DNA of 64,000 nucleotides. Origin: Massilia frigida. Its GTDB lineage: Bacteria; Pseudomonadota; Gammaproteobacteria; Burkholderiales; Burkholderiaceae_D. This document shows positions 47,389-55,089 of this stretch, one piece after another. Below the pieces are notes generated by a model. It had not been told where the DNA came from, did not search any database, and saw only the letters and a list, made by a program, of their open reading frames with translations. The stretch spans positions 1 to 64,000 of the forward strand of contig NZ_WHJG01000029.1 in assembly GCF_011682175.1 (NCBI RefSeq). Direction: 5' to 3'. Numbering within the stretch: the stretch's first letter is position 1; each line of letters begins with the position of its first letter. The translations under genes and the position numbers were made by a program.

Positions 47389-48648
47389 TTATTCCAGCAA
47401 GGTATTGATTGCTGCAAGGTCGTCAACGCTCAAGCGTCCGCCAGCCTGCTTGAGCAGCAGCAGTGCGACGACATGGCGATGGCGCGCTTGGGTCAGTTGC
47501 AGTTGTGCCTGGCCATTGGTCTGGATCGCGTTGAGCACATCGGTGAGGGTGCGGGTGCCGATTTGCTGGCCCGAGCGTATGGCGGCAAGCGCGCGCTCGG
47601 CCGCTGCCGCCCCCGCTTCGATGATCTTGATTTGCGTAATACTTCCTTGTGCTGCCTCCCATTGTGCCTTGATGTTGCGCGTAATGTCGCGCCGGGTCAT
47701 TTCGACTTGCGCGATTTGAATGTCTCGCCTTGCCACGGCTTGCCTTTCTTGTGCCAGGGTGGCGCCACCCATCATGAGCGGGATGGACAGCTGCAGGCCC
47801 ACGGCCGAATGCGTCGACGTCCTTGGGGGCTGATAGTCACGCGGAGCCCGTTCCGAGGTGACAGTGAGCGCTAATGTGGGAAGATGACCGGCCTGCGCCG
47901 CATGAATGCGTTCTTTTGCCGCGCTAATGCTGGCGTCGCCAGCTTGAAGTTGCGGGTGGTCGGCCAGGGTATCGGCTTGCGGGTCGGGCTCAAGCACGGC
48001 AGGCTGCCATGTTTTCTTCAAGTGTTTGAGTGGTTCCGGTGCACGGCCGACGAGTTGCTGGAGTGCCTGGCGGGCGTCGGCCAGCGCCTCCTTTGCCTGT
48101 TGGGTAATCGCCTGTGCCAGGCCGAGAGTTGCGCGGGCTTGATCGACGTCCGCGGCTGCCGACAGCCCCTCGGCCACGCGCACTTCGCTCTGCCGTACCA
48201 ATTCGGCAAATGCGGCTTCGTTGGCGCCGTACGTGGCAAGCTGGCTCTCCGCGGTCAGCATGTCGAAGTAGCGAATGGCGAGCTCGGCCAGCAGAGCCTG
48301 CTTGGCTACATGGAAATTGGCGTCTTGTGCATTCGCCTCGGCGCGCGCGGCGTTCAAATTGGCGCGGGCGGCGACATCCACCACCGACTGCGTGATTTTA
48401 CTGCTGGTCGTATTGTAGGATGGGGCTCCGCCCGCGCGCTGCTGCGACACACTCAGCTGCCATTGCGGCAGCAATGGCGCACGGGCGGCATCGACATCCG
48501 CGCTGGCCAGGCGGGTTTGAGCGGCGGCGCTTTGCAGCGTCGGGTAGTTGACGCGAGCATGCGTGTATAGCGTGAGCAAGTCGTCGACTGGCGCTGCCGC
48601 CACATGAGGCCCGATGCCAAGTAACGCGATCCAGGCCCACTGCTTCAC
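47389..48648 (-). CDS. TolC-family outer-membrane efflux protein
   Basis: A 419-residue outer-membrane factor. A signal peptide (LLGIGPHVAAA) precedes two long coiled-coil repeats rich in Ala, Gln and Leu (for example DVDQARATLGLAQAITQQAKEAL in part). It would form the channel through which the MacB-like complex discharges. The GTG start overlaps the ATPase stop by four bases (GTGA). It is the last gene of the lanthipeptide strand and converges with the arabinoside operon 14 bases away, with no obvious terminator between. Confidence 0.88.
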   Translation of the reverse strand: MKQWAWIALLGIGPHVAAAPVDDLLTLYTHARVNYPTLQSAAAQTRLASADVDAARAPLLPQWQLSVSQQRAGGAPSYNTTSSKITQSVVDVAARANLNAARAEANAQDANFHVAKQALLAELAIRYFDMLTAESQLATYGANEAAFAELVRQSEVRVAEGLSAAADVDQARATLGLAQAITQQAKEALADARQALQQLVGRAPEPLKHLKKTWQPAVLEPDPQADTLADHPQLQAGDASISAAKERIHAAQAGHLPTLALTVTSERAPRDYQPPRTSTHSAVGLQLSIPLMMGGATLAQERQAVARRDIQIAQVEMTRRDITRNIKAQWEAAQGSITQIKIIEAGAAAAERALAAIRSGQQIGTRTLTDVLNAIQTNGQAQLQLTQARHRHVVALLLLKQAGGRLSVDDLAAINTLLE

Positions 48649-49352
48649 GCACTGCCTCCCTTGGCAGTGAAGGCACTCGACAGGCGAGTCACTTCGCTTG
48701 CGTGGCCATCCTTGACCCGGACGATCCGTTGGGCGCGCTCGGCCAAGGGCAAATCGTGCGTTACCATGACGATGGTTGCGCCGCCAGCGTGGAGCTCTTC
48801 CAATAGTTCCATGACGCCGCGCGCCATTTCGCTGTCGAGATTACCGGTGGGCTCGTCGGCCAGCAGGAGTGCCGGCGAGCCAGCCAGGGCCCGGGCGATT
48901 GCCACCCGCTGTTGCTGACCACCCGACAGTTGACCAGGATAGTGCTTTGCACGGGAGCCGAGACCGACCCGTTTTAGTGCGGCTTCAGCCAGTTCCAGAC
49001 GCTCGGAGGCTTTGATGCCCCGGTAAGCCAAAGGGACTTCAATATTGTTGATCAGGTTGAGATCAGGAATCAAATTGAAGGCTTGAAAGATGAAACCGAT
49101 CTTGCGATTGCGGAAGCGGCTCCGTGCGCTATCGTTCATCGTGCTCACGTCGGTTCCATCGAGCGAATAGGTGCCGCCGGTGGGCGTATCGACCAATCCG
49201 GCGATCCCCAGGAAGGTACTTTTTCCCGATCCGGACGGCCCGGTGACTGCGACGAATTCGCCTTGCTTGACGCTGAGGTTAAAGTCACGCAAGGCGTTTG
49301 TTTCGACGCTCTCGGTACGGTAGACCTTGGCAATATGTTGCATCAGAAGCAT
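48645..49352 (-). CDS. MacB/LolD-type ABC transporter ATPase
   Basis: A 235-residue ATPase with all motifs: Walker A GPSGSGKST, signature LSGGQQQRVAIARAL, Walker B LLLADEPTGNLD and the H-loop MVTHD. It powers the two FtsX-type permeases encoded upstream. The operon order is permease, permease, adaptor, ATPase, TolC, with an eight-base gap to the adaptor and a four-base overlap with tolC. MacB-type systems move peptides and other molecules from the periplasm through TolC. Confidence 0.93.
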   Translation of the reverse strand: MLLMQHIAKVYRTESVETNALRDFNLSVKQGEFVAVTGPSGSGKSTFLGIAGLVDTPTGGTYSLDGTDVSTMNDSARSRFRNRKIGFIFQAFNLIPDLNLINNIEVPLAYRGIKASERLELAEAALKRVGLGSRAKHYPGQLSGGQQQRVAIARALAGSPALLLADEPTGNLDSEMARGVMELLEELHAGGATIVMVTHDLPLAERAQRIVRVKDGHASEVTRLSSAFTAKGGSA

Positions 49353-49360
49353 AGATAACC

Positions 49361-50626
49361 CTACTTGATTAGTTGAACGCGTTCGGCGTTTTTGAATAGT
49401 TCGCTACCTGAAATAATGATTTCTTCGCCGCTCTGAATGCCATCCAAGATCTCCACTTGCGACATGCCCTGTGCACCGAGGCGTATCGGGCGGCGGACCG
49501 CCACATCGCCCGTGACCACGTAAGCCCAGCGCCCGCCGCCTTCTTCCACAAACGCGCCGCGCGCGATGCGCAGTATCTTGGCGCGGTTGTCGAGTAATAC
49601 GCGGACGGAAAGCCGTTGATTCTGGCGCAGTGCCTCAGGTTGCGCCCCATCAAAACGCAGTCTTGCAGAAACTTCCCCATTGACTACTTCAGGCGACACG
49701 CTGCTGACGCGGCCGCGCCACTGTCCGCCATTGCCGCTGATTTCCCCGGGCATGCCAGCGGTCAGCTCGCGCGCCTGGCTTTCCGCGACTTGAACCTGGA
49801 CCTCAAGTTTGCTCAGATCGACGACTGCCAGCAGTTTTGCATCTTTGGCAACCGTGGAGCGGTCGTTGACGAAAATCTGGCCCACTTGCCCGTCGACCGG
49901 TGAGCGCACCGACAGTTCTTCTTGTTGCCGCTCCAAATCGCCTACCTGTAATTGAGCGCGTTCGTAAGCATGGCGGCGCGCGGCAAGCTCGAAGCGGGTC
50001 GCGTCATTTTTCAGGGTCGATGCCTTTTTCGCTTGCTCATACGCAATTTTGGCGCGCGCCACGGCATCCCGCGATTGTTCGACTGTCAGGCCGGAAGTAG
50101 CGCCGACGTCGAATGCACGCGTCTGGCGAGCAAGTTCGTTGCTGGCAGAGGCAAGTCCCAATTCGGTCGTTTGCACCGCAGCCTCGGCGCTCGCATCCGC
50201 CAGGCGTGTATCCGCCTGGGCAAGCAGCCAGGCGCTCTTGACCGCGTCGGCGGCACTTCGGGCTTGTGCCAGATTGGCTACTAATTCAGGGCTGGTGATC
50301 GTTGCCAGGACCTGGCCTGCTTTCACAGGGTTGCCAGGTTCGACGCTCAAGGTGATCGATCCGCCCGAACCCGCATACAAGGTCGGCGCCGAAGCGGCCA
50401 CCACTTTGCCTTCGGCCGAGACATCGCGGGTCAGATCGCCGATCTCGGCAGTTGCCGTGGTCAGACGCGAACGGCTGTAGCTTGCTCCCCCGTTGACGGT
50501 ATGTTTGAACTGGAACCCGATGCCGGTTGCCGCGGCGATGGCGAGTATCCCGGCGAAAAGCAAGCGTTTTTTACGCGGTCCGGAGGTCGGAAGCGCAGAG
50601 TCCTGGGCAGAGGTATCGGGTATCAT
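49361..50626 (-). CDS. HlyD/MacA-type periplasmic adaptor subunit
   Basis: A 421-residue membrane-fusion protein. One N-terminal membrane helix (LLFAGILAIAAATGIG) anchors it; a lipoyl-like half (SVEPGNPVKAGQVLATI), a long Ala-rich coiled-coil hairpin (about residues 120-250) and a beta-barrel end with the second lipoyl half (LSVRSPVDGQVGQIFV) follow. It links the FtsX-type permeases to TolC. It starts 30 bases after the second permease and ends eight bases before the ATPase gene. Confidence 0.9.
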   Translation of the reverse strand: MIPDTSAQDSALPTSGPRKKRLLFAGILAIAAATGIGFQFKHTVNGGASYSRSRLTTATAEIGDLTRDVSAEGKVVAASAPTLYAGSGGSITLSVEPGNPVKAGQVLATITSPELVANLAQARSAADAVKSAWLLAQADTRLADASAEAAVQTTELGLASASNELARQTRAFDVGATSGLTVEQSRDAVARAKIAYEQAKKASTLKNDATRFELAARRHAYERAQLQVGDLERQQEELSVRSPVDGQVGQIFVNDRSTVAKDAKLLAVVDLSKLEVQVQVAESQARELTAGMPGEISGNGGQWRGRVSSVSPEVVNGEVSARLRFDGAQPEALRQNQRLSVRVLLDNRAKILRIARGAFVEEGGGRWAYVVTGDVAVRRPIRLGAQGMSQVEILDGIQSGEEIIISGSELFKNAERVQLIK

Positions 50627-50656
50627 TTTCCGGGAAAAATTATGCGTGTTGGGTTG

Positions 50657-51871
50657 TCAGGCGGACTTGATTGCGGTCATCGGTGAAATGCTGGAGGCGC
50701 TCAGGGCCGGCGCCAGGACAGCCAGCTGGCCCAGAATCCATAGCACAAGCGCGCCGATCGGCATGTAGACAAGTGGTAGTTTGGGCAATTCGTAATAACG
50801 CATCAATCCGAGATTCATTTCATAGGCGAATAGCATTCCCAAAGTGATCCCGAGCGTGACGATGATAAAGTTTTCGATTTGAAAATAACGCAGGATGTCG
50901 CCTTTGGTGGCGCCGAGGGCACGCCGAATCCCGATCTGCTTGCCGCGCTGGGCGACCCAGAAGTTGGCCAATCCGATAATGCCCAATGCGGTGGTGCCCA
51001 GCAAACCCGCGATCAGGCACAGCAGCAATCCCAGCATGATGTTCGATTTTTCAAAAAAATCGTGGCGCAGGTCTTGCAGGCTCTGGCTCGCGTCCAGGTC
51101 CACTATCAGATTGGGAGCGGTTTTTTGCGCGATTTTCCTGGCGTCGGCGACGATGCGCGCCATCTCGTTCGGATTGCCGCGAATGAGGTATTTACCATCA
51201 AAACCTGCCCCACTGGCGGTCGGAACGAATACCGTCCAATCGGGATCGTCCTCGGCGCTGATACTCGGATAGACCGCCGAAAAGTGGTCCAGCACACCGA
51301 TCACCCGGAATGCCGTGTTGGTCACCCAGAATTGTTGTCCTATCGGGTCCTTCCCGGGCCAGAATTTCGCTGCGAGCTTCCTGGTGATCAGGACGGGAGG
51401 ATTGGCGGGAAACAGTTGGGTGAGCGGTGTGTACTCGTCCTTCGATGGCACGCGCCCGCTGATGAGCCGCAAGCCGAACGATTCGATGGCGGCACTATCG
51501 CCGAGATAGAAGTCGATCACGCCGGCCGACTGTTTTTGTTCGGGGTCGAGATGCACCCCGGCCCTCAGGCCGCCACCGCCGAACGGGACCGCGCTGACCA
51601 CGCTGACGTTCTGGACCCCGGCCACGCCACGCAAAGCGGCGACCATGCGGGCGTTCAAGTCGGGCGCCTGCTGTTGATCGTAGCCGACGATTTTGATCAG
51701 CGCCAGGGACGGTTCCTCAATACCGCTGTCAATGCGCATCGACTCGATACGCTGCATGACGAGAAAGCTGGCATTGCAAAGAACGGCGCAGGAGAGCGAA
51801 ATTTGCAGGGTAATCAGAAATGTCACCAAGCGATGCTTGCGTAACGCGGCCAGCACATATCGAATCTGCAT
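50657..51871 (-). CDS. MacB/FtsX-type ABC permease (second of pair)
   Basis: A 404-residue permease: one N-terminal membrane segment, a large periplasmic domain of MacB_PCD type (about 40-280) and three C-terminal segments with the FtsX signature GKQIGIRRALGATKGDILRYF (from residue 311). A GAGGAG site lies just before the ATG. It starts ten bases after the first permease. The two half-permeases differ clearly and probably form a heterodimer energised by the downstream ATPase. Confidence 0.88.
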   Translation of the reverse strand: MQIRYVLAALRKHRLVTFLITLQISLSCAVLCNASFLVMQRIESMRIDSGIEEPSLALIKIVGYDQQQAPDLNARMVAALRGVAGVQNVSVVSAVPFGGGGLRAGVHLDPEQKQSAGVIDFYLGDSAAIESFGLRLISGRVPSKDEYTPLTQLFPANPPVLITRKLAAKFWPGKDPIGQQFWVTNTAFRVIGVLDHFSAVYPSISAEDDPDWTVFVPTASGAGFDGKYLIRGNPNEMARIVADARKIAQKTAPNLIVDLDASQSLQDLRHDFFEKSNIMLGLLLCLIAGLLGTTALGIIGLANFWVAQRGKQIGIRRALGATKGDILRYFQIENFIIVTLGITLGMLFAYEMNLGLMRYYELPKLPLVYMPIGALVLWILGQLAVLAPALSASSISPMTAIKSA

Positions 51872-51881
51872 AAACTCCTCT

Positions 51882-53201
51882 CTATAACTGGTTTAATTGT
51901 ACTGCGGGTTGAATCAGCGTGGCACGTAATGCCGGTATGATTCCAGCCAATAAGCTGACCGCCACGGACAGCGCGAACGTCATGCAGAACATTGGCACGT
52001 CCAGGTAAGCAAGGTCGACATAAGACACGGGCTGCTGACGCACCAGATAAAGGCCGAACAGGGTTAACAACAAGCCTGCTACGCCACCCAGAAAACCGAT
52101 GCAAGCGGCTTCGGCAAGGCACTGCGCAAATATCGCGCCGCGCGTGGCGCCGAGCGCGCGGCGCAAGCCGATCTCGGGGCTATGGCGCAGGAATTTTGCC
52201 AGCAGAAGCGCCACCACATTGATCAGGCAAATGGCCAGGAAGGCGAATGCGAGCACGGTTTGAAGTTTTACATCGGCGGGCACCACGAGGTTAAAGTCCA
52301 GCCATTCGCCCAGGGTCCGAAGGCGCGTATTTTCAGCATATTTGACGCGCCCTTGCTGTTTGAGTTGCGCCGCGCTGTTGTCCAGAAAGCGCTTATAGGC
52401 GGCAACCTTGGCCGGGTCATCCAATCGAACCCACAAGCCAATCCAGGTGCAAGGCGCGCGTTCCAGATTTTCCAGTTGATCGCGTTTCGCCCAGCAGTTG
52501 AAAGGTTGGAAATTTCCGCCGTTGACTTCCAGGCTGGTAAAAAAAGGCATGAATACATCATCGGGTTGCCTGTAAAACGACGATGTGTCGCCGCCACTGA
52601 AGCGGCCGCCGCGGACGGCATAAAACAATGGCGCCGGTCGCCACGCTGCGAGCACACCGACGATCTTGACATCGGCGTTCGCTACGCGAATGACCTTGCC
52701 GACGCTATTCGCGCCGCCGAACAGTTTTTCATTGAGCGATGCCGAAATGACCGCCACCCGCGTCCGTCCAGTGTCATCGGCGGCGCTCCATGCTTGTCCA
52801 AAGTGAAAAGGGACATCAAACATGGAAAAGAAATCGGCAGTCGTGGCGCGCAGCGACAGCATTTGCGCAGGGAGCGACGCATCGGCCGGACGCACCTTGG
52901 CCTTGCTGCCTGCGACCAGGATCTGCTGATCCGCCTGGCCGGCCTTCCACAGGTCGACCGCCGTTTGGTAATCAAGGACGTCTGGCGGCTCCTTGCCCTT
53001 GGACTGCGGGTTGACATCGATCTGAGCATAATAAATGTGCTGGCTTCGACCGGGCAGGGGATCGCCTGACAATAGACGCATCACGGTGAGCGTGGTCATG
53101 CTTGCGCCGATCCCGACCGCGATCGCCAGCACCATCAAGGCAGTCAGTACCCTGTTGCGCTGCGTATTATGCCGAACTACTTTTAAAATATAACTTAACA
53201 T
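51882..53201 (-). CDS. MacB/FtsX-type ABC permease (first of pair)
   Basis: A 439-residue permease with an N-terminal segment TALMVLAIAVGIGASMTTLTV, a large periplasmic domain beginning SGDPLPGRSQHIYYAQ, and three C-terminal segments including SPEIGLRRALGATRGAIFAQ. I chose the ATG at 53201 (MLSYILKVVRHN), as relatives start at this point; an open frame to 53288 adds 29 unlikely residues. It lies 203 bases after the peptidase-less ABC exporter gene; that gap holds no gene or clear terminator. Confidence 0.87.
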   Translation of the reverse strand: MLSYILKVVRHNTQRNRVLTALMVLAIAVGIGASMTTLTVMRLLSGDPLPGRSQHIYYAQIDVNPQSKGKEPPDVLDYQTAVDLWKAGQADQQILVAGSKAKVRPADASLPAQMLSLRATTADFFSMFDVPFHFGQAWSAADDTGRTRVAVISASLNEKLFGGANSVGKVIRVANADVKIVGVLAAWRPAPLFYAVRGGRFSGGDTSSFYRQPDDVFMPFFTSLEVNGGNFQPFNCWAKRDQLENLERAPCTWIGLWVRLDDPAKVAAYKRFLDNSAAQLKQQGRVKYAENTRLRTLGEWLDFNLVVPADVKLQTVLAFAFLAICLINVVALLLAKFLRHSPEIGLRRALGATRGAIFAQCLAEAACIGFLGGVAGLLLTLFGLYLVRQQPVSYVDLAYLDVPMFCMTFALSVAVSLLAGIIPALRATLIQPAVQLNQL

Positions 53202-53404
53202 AAGCCGACCAATTAAAAAGACCCAGTGGGGGATGTCGCCGGCCCCGTGTTGCCGGGCAGGCGCTGAAGAATTCATTTCCAGGCGCAATTGAAGTCAAGT
53301 TTCCCGGCGCAGCATTGCGATTTCCTCATCCGCTGTATCGGGGCGCGAACCCTGCATGTGATCGCGGCCCGGCGAAGCGTTTCGGCGCTTCAATCGGCAC
53401 TTTT

Positions 53405-55039
53405 TTAACCGGGCTGGGCTTCTTCCGTCTCGACCGCCTCAAGCACTTGCCTGGATGGCACGCTTGCACTGGTGCCTAGCGTATGGACCTTATCGAACAT
53501 CGAATAGTATTCTTCCGAGGCATGCATGATCATCACTAAAATCTTTCCCTTTGTATGTTCCCAGACGGCTGCCATCGCGATTTGACGGCTGTTGATATCG
53601 AGATTGGCCAACGGTTCGTCGAGTACATACAGGTCCGCCTCTTTCGAAAGAGCCAGTGCCAGCGAGACTTTCTGCTGCTGCCCGGCCGACAGTTGGTCGG
53701 GATATGCATCAAGGATGTCCGGCTTATCGATCATGAAGCGCTTGAATAGTTCCGTCTTGATTGCCAGGTCGCGCACGCGAATCGGCGGGAATAATACCGG
53801 CAAGGTCGCGGCGCTGATTTCCCGGGGCAGTTCCAGCTGGCCGCTGGACGGCGACAGGTAACCGGCCAGCATGTTCGCCAGCGTGGTTTTTCCCGAACCG
53901 TTATTGCCGACAATCAGAAGGCGCGTGCCCGGCTCGACATGAATTGAAAAATCGGAGATGACCTGGTTATCGGCATAGCTGTAGCTGATGCCGCTTGCCG
54001 CCACGGCACTGCCGCTCTTGTGGTACGGGACGGCATTCTGGTCGCCGATAAACGACTTCAAGCGATTGACGATAGCGCCGAGCGCATGCAGCTCAGCCGA
54101 CAGGCTGAAGATCTGGATCAAGGTGGTGGCCGATCGCCAAAATGCGTTCATGAAGGAAAAATATGCGCCAATGGTCATCTGTTTTTTTAATACCAACAGG
54201 GAGCCGATGAAAATCGAACAGGCATCGGACACGCTCATCGTCAGATCACTCGCAGTTTGCAGGCGGCGAATGACGCGCTGCTTTTGGTAGCCGGATTCCA
54301 GCGTCTCATCCATGGTTCGATTGAACTTGTCGAGGGTCTGCGGCACCATCATGTAGGTGCGGACCATTTTGAACGCGTCCACCGATTTGGCAAGAACCCC
54401 CATCAACGACGCTTCGTTATCGCGCTCGACGAGCGCCAGGTGGCGAATCTTCTTGCTGACCTTGACGCTGACCCAGGTGGCAACCGGGATCAGCGCGGCC
54501 AGGATCAGGAACGCTTGCCAGGAAAGAATGATGAGAACCGAGATAAGCCCGACAAACATGACGGCACAAATGGTGGCCCGGCGTACCAGGATCAGCATCG
54601 GTACCAAGCCATCCTTGACGTCGGATCGGATTCTGGCGAGATAGTAACCACTACCTTCCCGCAATACGTCGCCGTACTCCTTGCCATAATAGGCATGCAG
54701 GACCCGGCCGCTGATATCCGCCACAATCTTGTTGTCTATTCTCATTTGCCAGAGCGACAGATAGTAGCCGATGACATTGAGAACAACCCCGAGCAATAAA
54801 TAGAAGAACACGAGCATCACAAACCGGCTAAGCTCGGTTCCCTGATTGACGCCGTCAAAAATCTCCTTGACCAGCAAGGGATGGATGATCGTTTCCGAGC
54901 CGGCGGCGACGCAATTACAGAACAAGGCGGTCCAGTATTGGCGTTTTGCCGCGCCAAGCATGCTGAAAAAATTCCGGAATGTCGATGAATCGTCCAGCTT
55001 TCGGCTTGATCCGGGATTGTCTTTACTTTGTGTGTTCAT
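53405..55039 (-). CDS. ABC exporter (membrane + ATPase) of the lanthipeptide locus, no peptidase domain
   Basis: A 544-residue half transporter: six membrane segments to about residue 310 and an ATPase with GNNGSGKTT, LSAGQQQKVSLALALS and YVLDEPLANLD. It starts directly in a short polar N-terminus and has no C39 peptidase domain, so it would export the modified peptide but not cut the leader, as usual in class III systems. It begins 50 bases after the LanKC stop. The H-loop (MIMHASEE) and the ATPase end are slightly unusual but complete. Confidence 0.87.
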   Translation of the reverse strand: MNTQSKDNPGSSRKLDDSSTFRNFFSMLGAAKRQYWTALFCNCVAAGSETIIHPLLVKEIFDGVNQGTELSRFVMLVFFYLLLGVVLNVIGYYLSLWQMRIDNKIVADISGRVLHAYYGKEYGDVLREGSGYYLARIRSDVKDGLVPMLILVRRATICAVMFVGLISVLIILSWQAFLILAALIPVATWVSVKVSKKIRHLALVERDNEASLMGVLAKSVDAFKMVRTYMMVPQTLDKFNRTMDETLESGYQKQRVIRRLQTASDLTMSVSDACSIFIGSLLVLKKQMTIGAYFSFMNAFWRSATTLIQIFSLSAELHALGAIVNRLKSFIGDQNAVPYHKSGSAVAASGISYSYADNQVISDFSIHVEPGTRLLIVGNNGSGKTTLANMLAGYLSPSSGQLELPREISAATLPVLFPPIRVRDLAIKTELFKRFMIDKPDILDAYPDQLSAGQQQKVSLALALSKEADLYVLDEPLANLDINSRQIAMAAVWEHTKGKILVMIMHASEEYYSMFDKVHTLGTSASVPSRQVLEAVETEEAQPG

Positions 55040-55089
55040 CTGCTGGGACTCGATATCAGGATTGGCTTGCGGGCGCTGTCATCACTGCA

